Below, in pieces: positions 15,653 through 23,340 of a DNA stretch of 26,204 nucleotides (within the stretch, counting starts at the first letter, position 1; every line of letters starts with the position of its first letter). The DNA is taken from the NCBI GenBank assembly GCA_044337515.1, contig JBIINK010000033.1, positions 1 to 26,204 of the forward strand, in the 5' to 3' direction. The stretch comes from CAJBVG01 sp044337515. Its GTDB lineage: Bacteria; Bacteroidota; Bacteroidia; Sphingobacteriales; Sphingobacteriaceae. Both the position numbers and the translations under genes were made by a program. The notes beneath the pieces are model-generated. The model did no database searches, was not told the DNA's origin, and saw nothing but the letters and a program-made list of their open reading frames with translations.

Positions 15653-17911
15653 GTGAATTATTTAGATGAATTAAACCCACAGCAACGTGCTGCGGTAGAA
15701 ACGATAAATGGCCCGATGATGATAGTGGCAGGTGCGGGCTCTGGTAAGACGAGGGTGATTACGTACCGTATTGCGCATTTAATTAATAGTGGTGTTGATC
15801 CGTTTAACATATTGGCGTTAACATTTACCAACAAAGCATCTAAAGAAATGCGGGAACGTATTTCGAAGATTGTTGGCCCTAAAGCTAAAAATATCTGGTC
15901 GGGTACCTTCCACTCTGTTTTTGCTCGTATACTTCGTCAGGAAGCTGATAAAATCGGTTTTCCAGCTAATTTTACCATTTACGATAAAGATGATGCCAAG
16001 AGCTTACTTAAGAGCATTATCAAAGAACAGAATCTCGACGAAAAAGCATACAATGTAAACCATGTGATGCATCGCATATCAAGTGCTAAAAACAACTTGA
16101 TATCGTCAAAGGAATATAATGAAAACGAGCAAATACAAGCCGACGACTTTTCGATGGGGAAAGGTAAAATTGGATACATTTATTCTATTTATCAAAGTCG
16201 CTGCGAACGAGCAGGTGCAATGGATTTCGACGATTTGCTTTTCAAAACCAATGTGCTTATTCGTGAGCATGCCGATGTACTTCATAAATACCAACATAAA
16301 TTTAAATATGTGATGGTTGATGAGTACCAGGATACGAATTTCTCTCAATATTTAATTGTTAAAAAATTAGTTGCTGTACATCAAAATATTTGTGTGGTGG
16401 GTGATGATGCACAAAGCATTTACGCCTTTCGTGGAGCGAATATTCAGAATATTTTAAACTTCGAAAAAGACTATCCAGAAATGAAAGTCTATAAGCTCGA
16501 AGAGAATTATCGTTCAACACAAAACATTGTGGAAGTAGCGAACTCTGTAATCGCTAAAAACCAAGATCAAATTAAGAAAAACGTTTTCTCGCAAAAAGAA
16601 TCTGGCGAGAAAATCCAAGTATATAAAGCCTTTTCAGACAATGAGGAGGGGAAAATTGTTGCAGAATCTATTCTTCAAGAAAAAGGAAATTCCACATTAC
16701 AAAACAGCGACTTCGCCATTTTATACCGAACCAACTCTCAATCGAGAGCGATGGAGGAAGCCTTACGAAAACTAAATATTCCTTATAAAATTTACGGAGG
16801 ACTTTCCTTCTATCAACGTAAAGAAATAAAGGATTTATTAGCTTATTTCCGATTAGCCGTTAACCATGCCGATGAGGAAGCATATAAGCGAATTATCAAC
16901 TACCCTATTCGTGGTATTGGTAAAACGAGTATGGACAAACTGATTGTTGCAGCTGGAGCTCAGAACACAAGTTTATGGACTGTTTCCGAAAATGCGAATC
17001 AATTAATTGGAGCTAAAGCAGGAAATAGTATCGAGAATTTCATCACGATGATTAAAAGTTTTGCGGTATTAATTCACTCGCAAAATGCTTTCGATGCTGC
17101 ATCTCACATTGCTAAGCAATCCGGACTTCTTAAAGATTTATACGATGATAAATCGATAGAAGGATTGAGTAGATACGAGAACATTCAAGAACTTTTAAAT
17201 GGTATAAAAGACTTCTCTGAACGAGAAGATATAGAAGATAAAAGTTTAGCATTCTTTTTACAAGATATTGCCTTATTAACAGGTAATGAGAAGTCTGAAG
17301 AAGAGAGTAAAGACACGGTTTCACTGATGACCATTCACTCTGCGAAAGGGTTAGAGTTTCCACACGTATATATTGTTGGATTAGAAGAGAATTTATTCCC
17401 GTCTCAAATGGCATTAAATTCTAGAGCAGATTTAGAAGAAGAACGTCGCTTATTTTATGTAGCCATTACCAGGGCAGAAAAGAAACTAAACCTGAGTTAT
17501 GCGGTATCTAGATACAAGTGGGGCTCTCCTATTTCTTGTGACCCAAGTCGATTCTTAGAGGAGATTGACCCGAAATACCTGGAAATAAACTTCCTTCAAA
17601 AGCCATTACCGAATACTCATTTTGATGAGGATAGACAAAGTTACAGCAGTATTGCTGGCAAACCAAAGCCATTAATGCAAACAAATAGTCTTGCAAAACC
17701 TTATAATCACGTAGTTTCAGGCGATTTTGTTGCTTCCGACCCTAAATCAATTCAAGTAGGCATGGAAGTAGAACATCAGAAGTTTGGCTTCGGTACAGTG
17801 TTGGATTTAGAAGGCGCTAGTGGGGATATCAAAACTACCATTGACTTTAAACAAGTAGGAAAAAAGCAATTATTATTAAAATTTGCTAAATTGCGCATTA
17901 TTGTCAATTAG
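15653..17911 (+). CDS. uvrD: UvrD/PcrA family superfamily 1A DNA helicase
   Basis: 752 aa if started at the GTG at 15653, giving the family-like N-terminus MNYLDELNPQQRAAV. ATP-dependent 3'-5' helicase for nucleotide excision repair, mismatch repair and fork maintenance. SF1 motifs in order: Q-motif LNPQQ; Walker A GAGSGKT (27-33, K32); LTFTNKA; GTFHS; Walker B DEYQDTN (223-229); motif III GDDAQSIYAFRGA (250-262); LEENYRST; TIHSAKGLEF; and VAITRAEKKL. The last roughly 50 residues (VGMEVEHQKFGFGTV and following) look like the PcrA C-terminal Tudor-like domain that contacts RNA polymerase, which argues for PcrA-type function. Start choice rests on the -7 element and ribosome site just upstream. 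Confidence 0.95.
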   Translation: MNYLDELNPQQRAAVETINGPMMIVAGAGSGKTRVITYRIAHLINSGVDPFNILALTFTNKASKEMRERISKIVGPKAKNIWSGTFHSVFARILRQEADKIGFPANFTIYDKDDAKSLLKSIIKEQNLDEKAYNVNHVMHRISSAKNNLISSKEYNENEQIQADDFSMGKGKIGYIYSIYQSRCERAGAMDFDDLLFKTNVLIREHADVLHKYQHKFKYVMVDEYQDTNFSQYLIVKKLVAVHQNICVVGDDAQSIYAFRGANIQNILNFEKDYPEMKVYKLEENYRSTQNIVEVANSVIAKNQDQIKKNVFSQKESGEKIQVYKAFSDNEEGKIVAESILQEKGNSTLQNSDFAILYRTNSQSRAMEEALRKLNIPYKIYGGLSFYQRKEIKDLLAYFRLAVNHADEEAYKRIINYPIRGIGKTSMDKLIVAAGAQNTSLWTVSENANQLIGAKAGNSIENFITMIKSFAVLIHSQNAFDAASHIAKQSGLLKDLYDDKSIEGLSRYENIQELLNGIKDFSEREDIEDKSLAFFLQDIALLTGNEKSEEESKDTVSLMTIHSAKGLEFPHVYIVGLEENLFPSQMALNSRADLEEERRLFYVAITRAEKKLNLSYAVSRYKWGSPISCDPSRFLEEIDPKYLEINFLQKPLPNTHFDEDRQSYSSIAGKPKPLMQTNSLAKPYNHVVSGDFVASDPKSIQVGMEVEHQKFGFGTVLDLEGASGDIKTTIDFKQVGKKQLLLKFAKLRIIVN

Positions 17912-17939
17912 ACAATATGCCAATCCCGAAAAATCGGGA
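17899..17939. repeat. Two small hairpins at the uvrD stop
   Basis: TATTGTC (17899-17905) and GACAATA (17911-17917) form a 7-bp stem whose loop holds most of the stop codon. Next, TCCCGA (17924-17929) and TCGGGA (17934-17939) form a 6-bp stem with an AAAA loop. Neither is followed by a U-tract, so they are not convincing intrinsic terminators. Confidence 0.4.
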
Positions 17940-17972
17940 CAAGTTGTGCCAAAAAGTAGGGTGCAAATTCCT

Positions 17973-18011
17973 ATTAACATATTAACACATTAACATATTA
18001 ACATATTAATT
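17973..18011. repeat. Octamer tandem repeat ATTAACAY before the DUF4290 start
   Basis: Four consecutive 8-base units (ATTAACAT, ATTAACAC, ATTAACAT, ATTAACAT; 17973-18004) and a partial fifth (ATTAATT) run directly into the ATG at 18012. The array is the immediate 5' leader of the gene. A second, unrelated-sequence octamer array is at 25773-25812. Confidence 0.9.
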
Positions 18012-18683
18012 ATGTTTGATTACAACACCACAAGACCTTCACTCCTTTATTCAGAATATGGAAGAAATATTCAGAATATGGTGAAATTTATAAAGACCTT
18101 AGAAAGTAAAGATGAGCGAAATAAACACGCTCAAGCAGTTATTGATTTGATGGGTTTTCTGAATCCACACTTAAGAGATGTAGCTGACTTTAAACACAAG
18201 TTATGGGATCACTTATTTATTATTGCTGATTTCGATTTAGATGTTGATTCTCCTTATCCAATTCCTTCAAAGGAATCTTTGGATACGAAACCAGATCGAG
18301 TGCCCTACCCTTCAAACCGTATTAGATACAAGCATTACGGCAAAACCGTAGAGTTAATGATTGAAAGAGCGAAGCAAATTACCGATGAGCCAGAACGCAA
18401 GTCGAACATGGTAGCCTCTATCGCGAACTTCATGAAAATGTCGTACGTTACTTGGAACAAAGATTCGGTAAGTGATGAATCGATTATCAATGATTTGAAA
18501 ACTTTATCTAACGGCGAACTGGTATTAGATGAAAATGTGAATTTGAATAAAGTTGAAGTACGCACTGTGCCAAATAAAGCACGTCAAAACAACAACTTCA
18601 AACAACGTAATAACAGCAACAATAATAACAGAAATAGTAACAATAAAAACAATAACCGAAACACTGGTAAAAGTCGCTATTAA
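18012..18683 (+). CDS. DUF4290 family protein with Asn-rich tail
   Basis: 223 aa. Residues 1-170 are predicted mostly helical and contain YNTTRPSLLYSEYGRNIQNMV, HLRDVADFKHKLWDHLFIIADF and KSNMVASIANFMKMSYV, which I recall as DUF4290, a Bacteroidota family of unknown function usually adjacent to murA, as here. No signal peptide, membrane segment or catalytic motif is visible, so it is probably cytosolic. From about residue 190 the tail is a low-complexity Asn-rich stretch with interspersed Lys and Arg, probably disordered and possibly nucleic-acid binding (inference from charge only). An octamer repeat abuts the start codon, and a strong hairpin follows 44 bases after the stop. Confidence 0.85.
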   Translation: MFDYNTTRPSLLYSEYGRNIQNMVKFIKTLESKDERNKHAQAVIDLMGFLNPHLRDVADFKHKLWDHLFIIADFDLDVDSPYPIPSKESLDTKPDRVPYPSNRIRYKHYGKTVELMIERAKQITDEPERKSNMVASIANFMKMSYVTWNKDSVSDESIINDLKTLSNGELVLDENVNLNKVEVRTVPNKARQNNNFKQRNNSNNNNRNSNNKNNNRNTGKSRY

Positions 18684-18727
18684 CTGATATCGACAATTGT
18701 GAAAATATTCTTTTCCGGAATCGTAAT

Positions 18728-18766
18728 AAATCCTTTATCTTCAATGCTGATAAAGGATTTTTTTTT
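18728..18766 (+). terminator. Intrinsic terminator-like hairpin ending at the murA ATG
   Basis: A perfect 12-bp stem, AAATCCTTTATC (18728-18739) with GATAAAGGATTT (18749-18760), has a 9-base loop and a T-run continuing to 18766. The murA ATG is at 18767-18769, directly after the T-run. It could end the DUF4290 transcript, attenuate read-through into murA, or both. Confidence 0.8.
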
Positions 18767-20071
18767 ATGGATACTTTCGAAATTATAGGTGGCGTAAAGC
18801 TTAAAGGTGAAATCACCCCTCAAGGTGCTAAGAATGAAGCATTACAGATTATTTCTGCGGTTCTTTTAACCGACCAAGAAGTTACAATTTCTAACATACC
18901 AGACATCGTTGATGTCAATAAGTTAATCGACTTATTGCAAGACATGGGTGTAAAAGTAGATCGCAAATCGAAAGACACTTATGTATTTAAGGCTGATGAA
19001 ATTAATTTAGAGTATTTTAAGAGTGATGCTTTTAAGAAAAAAGGATCAGCGTTGCGAGGTTCGGTAATGATTGTTGGACCTTTATTAGCTCGATTCAAAA
19101 GAGCCTACATCCCTCGCCCAGGTGGAGATAAAATTGGAAGAAGAAGATTGGATACACACTTCTTAGGATTCCAAAAATTAGGTGCAAAATTCAACTACGA
19201 TTCTAAGGATTCATTTTTCAGTGTTGATGCTACCGAATTAACGGGTACGTATATGTTATTGGATGAAGCATCTGTAACCGGTACAGCTAACATTTTAATG
19301 GCAGCAGTATTGGCAAAGGGTACCACTACAATATACAACGCAGCTTGCGAACCTTATATTCAACAGCTTTGCAAAATGCTGAATAGTATGGGCGCAAAAA
19401 TAACGGGTATAGGATCAAATTTACTTACCGTTGAAGGTGTAACATACTTAGGTGGATGTTCACATCGTATGTTGCCTGATATGATTGAAATTGGAAGTTT
19501 CATTGGCTTAGCAGCCATGACCCAATCAGAAATCACGATTAAAAATGTAGGTTACGAACATCTTGGGGTTATACCAGAGGTGTTTAAAAAATTAGGGATA
19601 AAACTAGAACGCAGAGGAGATGATATTTACATCCCTTCTCAAGAAATTTATGAGATAGAAACTTTTATTGATGGATCTATCTTAACGATTTCTGATGCTC
19701 CTTGGCCTGGATTTACACCAGACTTATTAAGTATTGTTTTAGTAGTTGCTACACAAGCTAAAGGCTCTGTACTTATTCATCAAAAAATGTTTGAGAGCAG
19801 ATTGTTCTTCGTCGATAAATTAATCGACATGGGTGCTCAAATTATTCTTTGTGACCCACATCGTGCAAACATTATCGGACTAGCACGTAAAAATCCATTA
19901 CGTGGTATCGCCATGACTTCTCCAGATATTCGTGCTGGGGTTTCATTACTAATTGCGGCTTTATCTGCTGAAGGGAAAAGTACCATTTCTAATATTGAAC
20001 AAATCGATAGAGGCTATCAAGATATTGAGCAACGCTTAAAAGCGATTGGTGCTGATATTACAAGATGTTAA
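18767..20071 (+). CDS. murA: UDP-N-acetylglucosamine 1-carboxyvinyltransferase
   Basis: 434 aa EPSP synthase-fold enzyme that transfers enolpyruvate from PEP to UDP-GlcNAc, the first committed step of peptidoglycan synthesis, in the cytosol. The N-terminus FEIIGGVKLKGEITPQGAKN carries the substrate Lys-Asn pair. The active-site loop reads RPGGDKIGRRRLDTHF: the usual catalytic Cys (E. coli Cys115) is Asp here, D121. Asp at this position keeps activity but prevents covalent fosfomycin attachment in characterised MurA enzymes (for example mycobacterial and chlamydial), so fosfomycin insensitivity is predicted. GLAAMTQSEITI, DAPWPGFTPDLLSI and a late RAGVSLLIAAL block complete the fold. No alternative in-frame start fits the family, despite the terminator hairpin abutting the ATG. 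Confidence 0.97.
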   Translation: MDTFEIIGGVKLKGEITPQGAKNEALQIISAVLLTDQEVTISNIPDIVDVNKLIDLLQDMGVKVDRKSKDTYVFKADEINLEYFKSDAFKKKGSALRGSVMIVGPLLARFKRAYIPRPGGDKIGRRRLDTHFLGFQKLGAKFNYDSKDSFFSVDATELTGTYMLLDEASVTGTANILMAAVLAKGTTTIYNAACEPYIQQLCKMLNSMGAKITGIGSNLLTVEGVTYLGGCSHRMLPDMIEIGSFIGLAAMTQSEITIKNVGYEHLGVIPEVFKKLGIKLERRGDDIYIPSQEIYEIETFIDGSILTISDAPWPGFTPDLLSIVLVVATQAKGSVLIHQKMFESRLFFVDKLIDMGAQIILCDPHRANIIGLARKNPLRGIAMTSPDIRAGVSLLIAALSAEGKSTISNIEQIDRGYQDIEQRLKAIGADITRC

Positions 20072-20118
20072 TTATACTTCTTATTAAATATAAGTTATAA
20101 CAAGAATTACATATTTCT

Positions 20119-20156
20119 AAATCCCTGTAGAGCTGCACTTTACAGGGATTTTTTTT
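20119..20156 (+). terminator. Intrinsic terminator downstream of murA
   Basis: AAATCCCTGTA (20119-20129) pairs perfectly with TACAGGGATTT (20141-20151) across an 11-base loop, followed by a T-run to 20156. It lies 48 bases after the murA stop. The T-run runs into a -7 promoter element for the next gene. Confidence 0.88.
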
Positions 20157-20163
20157 ATATTTG
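20156..20163 (+). promoter_or_regulatory. Exact -7 element TATATTTG for the small lipoprotein gene
   Basis: TATATTTG matches TAnnTTTG and shares its first T with the terminator T-run. It is 24 bases before the lipoprotein ATG. The -33 region would fall inside the terminator hairpin and has no clear TTTG. Confidence 0.45.
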
Positions 20164-20187
20164 TATTCTCATTTTAACGCGCTCTAT

Positions 20188-20526
20188 ATGAAAAAATTAC
20201 TTGCAATCACTGCACTTATGCTGTACTTATGTGTCACATCTTGTACAACATCTCCTGAAGACAATGCTAAATATTCGATTCAATCATTTATGAAAGTGAA
20301 TTTGAAAACTCAGAACAACTATGAACCTATTTCATTTTCAGCTATAGAAACATTAGCTACACCAGACACGATGACAAATAATAGGATATCGTATTTTAAA
20401 ATAAAACACAACTATTCAGTAATGAATGATTTAAAAGAAAAGGTAAATATGAATGTTGAATTTTATTTAGATAAAGATTACCGAGTTAATGGTGCCAATG
20501 TAGATGACCTTACAAGAAACGAATAA
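20188..20526 (+). CDS. Small predicted lipoprotein of unknown function
   Basis: 112 aa from the ATG at 20188. A TTG at 20161 in the same frame would add nine residues but lies within the promoter element, and MKKLLAITALML is a clean signal sequence start. The lipobox VTSC gives lipidation at C19. The mature protein of about 94 residues (CTTSPEDNAKYS onward) is hydrophilic, contains two short beta-like stretches (RISYFKIKHNYSV, VNMNVEFYLDKDYRV) and no motif I can name. Its last 17 bases overlap the 3' end of the convergent SRAP gene. Function unknown. Confidence 0.78.
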   Translation: MKKLLAITALMLYLCVTSCTTSPEDNAKYSIQSFMKVNLKTQNNYEPISFSAIETLATPDTMTNNRISYFKIKHNYSVMNDLKEKVNMNVEFYLDKDYRVNGANVDDLTRNE

Positions 20527-21235
20527 CTTCGGGGTCATTTACTTTAGATTTAATGATGGGATCGATACGTAAAGCTTCGGAGTCACTAAAATCGTGAGGA
20601 TATAATATTTTATTAATATCTTCTTTATTACTTGTTGGATTTAGCCAAATATCAATTTCCTCATCGTCTAATTTTAAAGGAGAACGATGGTGTTGAATTT
20701 GTTGTAATAAATTTGCAGCAGAAGTAGTTAATATGGAATACGACTTCATTATTTCACCAGTTGCTTGGTCAACCCACTCTTCCCAAATACCTGCTAAAAT
20801 AGTAGCTTCTTTATCTTTTCTTCGAATCAGAAATGGTTCATTCAATTTATTTTTCTGAGAGCCTTCCACGAAATAGTCGACTGGTATGATACATCTTCTT
20901 TTCTGAATAGCTTGACGAAACGAAGGCATATTGAAAATACCCATCTCTCCTTTATAGTTCGTGTCATTCGTATCGTTTAGTTTCCCTTCTACACGAGCAT
21001 TAAATAGATACAATTTTTTAGCAGCCCAACTAGGCGTTAGTCCGAAAACCATTTGTTGATAATATTCAGGCTGAGCATCTGTAATTACATAAGATTGCAT
21101 ACCAATCCAAGTATTTACATTCGGAATAAAACTTAAGTGATCTTTTATTATGCGTTGTTCTAAAACCTTGGAAGCAATCTTCGTTTTTTTGCGGTTTTTA
21201 TAAGTTAATTCAGTTTGGGCAGTAACAGAGCACAT
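20510..21235 (-). CDS. yedK: SRAP (YedK/HMCES) family abasic-site processing protein
   Basis: 241 aa. The SRAP fold forms a stable thiazolidine DNA-protein crosslink with abasic sites in single-stranded DNA through Cys2. All key features are visible: Met-Cys start (C2 exposed after Met removal), FNARVE (N79, R81), PVDYFVEG (E124), and H182 in HHRSP, which corresponds to the usual HxRMP with Ser replacing Met. TPSWAAK and the WEEW segment also fit. The start codon overlaps the stop of the upstream receiver gene (TAATG), implying translational coupling to the kinase-receiver pair. The 3' end overlaps the convergent lipoprotein gene. Conserved catalytic residues suggest it is active. Confidence 0.93.
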   Translation of the reverse strand: MCSVTAQTELTYKNRKKTKIASKVLEQRIIKDHLSFIPNVNTWIGMQSYVITDAQPEYYQQMVFGLTPSWAAKKLYLFNARVEGKLNDTNDTNYKGEMGIFNMPSFRQAIQKRRCIIPVDYFVEGSQKNKLNEPFLIRRKDKEATILAGIWEEWVDQATGEIMKSYSILTTSAANLLQQIQHHRSPLKLDDEEIDIWLNPTSNKEDINKILYPHDFSDSEALRIDPIIKSKVNDPEVIRFL

Positions 21236-21633
21236 TATATTTCATCTAGATGTTCAAGAGAAAGAGGCTTACTGATAAAAGAAATTACACTTGTATAATC
21301 TTTAGAACGACGAATATCATTAGGATCAACTGAACTAGTCAGCATAATTACTTTGGTATCTTTTAAATTTTCGGAAGTGATTTTCTCAAACTCCACAAGG
21401 AATCCAAAACCATTCATAATAGGCATATTGATGTCAAGTAATATAATTTTCGGAATCAACATCTCATCTGTAGTTGTTTTATTCTCCGAAAAATAAGTCA
21501 GCGCATCGTTTGCTGATGTAAAAACAATAATATGTTCAGCAACATTATTCTTACTCAGAATATGTTTATTTACCATGTTATCAATATCACTATCGTCAAT
21601 TAACATGATGCTTTTGTACTTGAACTCGTTCAT
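21235..21633 (-). CDS. Stand-alone response regulator receiver (REC) protein
   Basis: 132 aa, a single REC domain with no output domain. The acidic pocket is D13-D14 (LIDDSD), the phosphoacceptor D67 (LLDINMPIMNG), the switch Thr99 (VIMLTSS) and the conserved Lys122 (ISKPLS). It is of the Rcp1/CheY-like small-receiver type and probably transmits phosphoryl groups or acts by protein contact. Its ATG overlaps the kinase stop by four bases (ATGA), and its stop overlaps the SRAP start by one, so the three genes form a coupled operon. The obvious phosphodonor is the adjacent kinase, which is inference from context. Confidence 0.93.
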   Translation of the reverse strand: MNEFKYKSIMLIDDSDIDNMVNKHILSKNNVAEHIIVFTSANDALTYFSENKTTTDEMLIPKIILLDINMPIMNGFGFLVEFEKITSENLKDTKVIMLTSSVDPNDIRRSKDYTSVISFISKPLSLEHLDEI

Positions 21634-23231
21634 ATCACCGTGTTTTTAGCCAATTTTGAAATTGGTGTATCTAAATTATTATTTAAGGGTAAATAAACTG
21701 TAAATATTGTACCTCTATTTTCTTCGCTTTCTAAAATAATTCTTCCACCAGATTTCTCCACTGCATTTTTCACAATATACAAACCTAAGCCAGTACCCGA
21801 TGATTTAGTATTGCCTCTGAAAAACATATCGAACACATTCCTTTGTAAATTCTCTGGTATGCCTTCCCCATTATCTTCTATCTGAACCATTAGTTCATTA
21901 TTTTTTTTGAATGTAGAGATTTTAATAGTACATTTTGGTTTAGATGAATCTTGATATTTAATGGCATTGATGATTAAATTTTGAAAGATATTATTCACAA
22001 GCGATTTATCTAATCTCAATTTAATATCCTTATCTAAATTTAATTCCCAATGAACATAAGCATATTCGGGTAAATTTTCAAAACTTGAAATGATGTTTAA
22101 TATCACTTCGTTAATATTAATATCGACAAGGTTTATAAAGCCTTGTGTAATTTTTGTAATGTTCAATAAGTCCATTAAAATGGAATCCAAATTATGAACA
22201 CTTTTTTCAATTAAACTGAAATATTGAACTGCACTTTCATCTACTATTTCAGTTTTTGCGATGTTCAATAAACCTTGCAAAGAAGACAAGGGTCCTTTCA
22301 AATCGTGTGATGATCGATAAATAAATGTATCTAACTCCTTAATTTTATCTTCTAGTTTAATTTCAAATGCTTTACGATCACTTATATCTCTACTAATAGA
22401 TATTATACCTTGTATTTGATTGGTGTTTTCTACATAGGTTAATTTGTTAGTTGATTCTATCCAAATATAATCGCCATTTTTTTTCTGATAGCGATAAGAA
22501 GCTGTGTAAATCCCTAAACCCTTATCAACAAAATCATGTAACCCATTTTTTATCGCAATAGCATCGTCGGGGTGTAAAAATTGATAGGCTGATTTTCCTA
22601 TCATTTCTGTAGTGTTATACCCTAGCATAGTATAGGAAGAATTTGAAACGTAATTATACACTCCATCTAAATCGTGTCGAGTTATCATATCAGTTGCATT
22701 TTCTGCAATCAAACGATATTGTTCTTCACTCGTTTTAATACGCTGAGTATTGAGCATACGATCTGTTGCATCTCTTGTTACCGAAATGATTTCTTTAGGT
22801 TGTTTGGTGATTTCATCAAAAAGTAGTCTGCCACTCGTTTCAATCCAAATGTAAGAGCCATCTTTTTTTAATAATCGGTATTCAAACCTCAATTTGTTCT
22901 TATTATCTAAGATGGAATCTAATTGAGAACGCAATTGAGCCGCATCTTCGATATGGAAAAATTCACTTAATTTTCTTCCAATTACTTCTTCTGGAGAGTA
23001 TCCTGTTAATTCAACTATTGCAGGTGAAGCATAAAGAATATCGCCTGATAATTCATGAATAGAAATTAAATCAGTAGTGTAATCAGTAAATGAAAAATAT
23101 TTGAGATTGAAATCGTTTCTTAATTCAACAATTTGAGTATTGTATCCTTTTGCGCTAAGTTCGTTATGTAATAAATCGTAATCCGCATTTATATCTTCGA
23201 CTACGAGTACTTTAAAATTTTGTTGATGCAT
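21630..23231 (-). CDS. PAS-PAS hybrid-derived sensor histidine kinase
   Basis: 533 aa. Residues 5-40 (FKVLVVEDINADYDLLHNEL and on) match the first strand, acidic loop and first helix of a receiver domain, but the phosphoacceptor half is absent and the chain passes straight into PAS. PAS/PAC 1 is about 45-158 (YASPAIVELTGYSPEEVIG, KKDGSYIWIETSG) and PAS/PAC 2 about 168-287. The HisKA domain is about 296-362 with H309 (SSHDLKGPLSSLQGL). The ATPase has its N-box near 418-426 (NLIINAIKY), G1 at 453-458 (DNGEGI) and G2 GTGLGLYIVK. There are no membrane segments, so it is a cytosolic sensor. It overlaps the receiver gene by four bases and is divergent from the PBP1A gene. The signal is unknown. Confidence 0.93.
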   Translation of the reverse strand: MHQQNFKVLVVEDINADYDLLHNELSAKGYNTQIVELRNDFNLKYFSFTDYTTDLISIHELSGDILYASPAIVELTGYSPEEVIGRKLSEFFHIEDAAQLRSQLDSILDNKNKLRFEYRLLKKDGSYIWIETSGRLLFDEITKQPKEIISVTRDATDRMLNTQRIKTSEEQYRLIAENATDMITRHDLDGVYNYVSNSSYTMLGYNTTEMIGKSAYQFLHPDDAIAIKNGLHDFVDKGLGIYTASYRYQKKNGDYIWIESTNKLTYVENTNQIQGIISISRDISDRKAFEIKLEDKIKELDTFIYRSSHDLKGPLSSLQGLLNIAKTEIVDESAVQYFSLIEKSVHNLDSILMDLLNITKITQGFINLVDININEVILNIISSFENLPEYAYVHWELNLDKDIKLRLDKSLVNNIFQNLIINAIKYQDSSKPKCTIKISTFKKNNELMVQIEDNGEGIPENLQRNVFDMFFRGNTKSSGTGLGLYIVKNAVEKSGGRIILESEENRGTIFTVYLPLNNNLDTPISKLAKNTVI

Positions 23232-23303
23232 TGAGCGTATTGTTGTTGTTTAATTTGAGTTGTACGTAATCTATCTAATAAAGTTAAAGAATAATTGCAT
23301 ATT

Positions 23304-23336
23304 TTTATTAGGAAGCTCTTAATTATGATAAATTTG
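23304..23336 (+). promoter_or_regulatory. Putative promoter of the PBP1A gene
   Basis: TAAATTTG at 23329-23336 matches TAnnTTTG exactly, and TTTA at 23304-23307 is a three-of-four -33 element at 21-base spacing, the same spacing as at fur. The element ends only four bases before the ATG at 23341. Confidence 0.5.
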
Positions 23337-23340
23337 CGCT

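Noticed and set aside
17924..17939. TCCCGA-AAAA-TCGGGA hairpin as the uvrD terminator
   Set aside because: Only 6 bp with no following U-tract.
18590..18670. Asn-codon-rich stretch as a nucleotide tandem repeat
   Set aside because: AAC/AAT codons are mixed without a fixed period and the frame is open to the stop, so it is low-complexity coding sequence.
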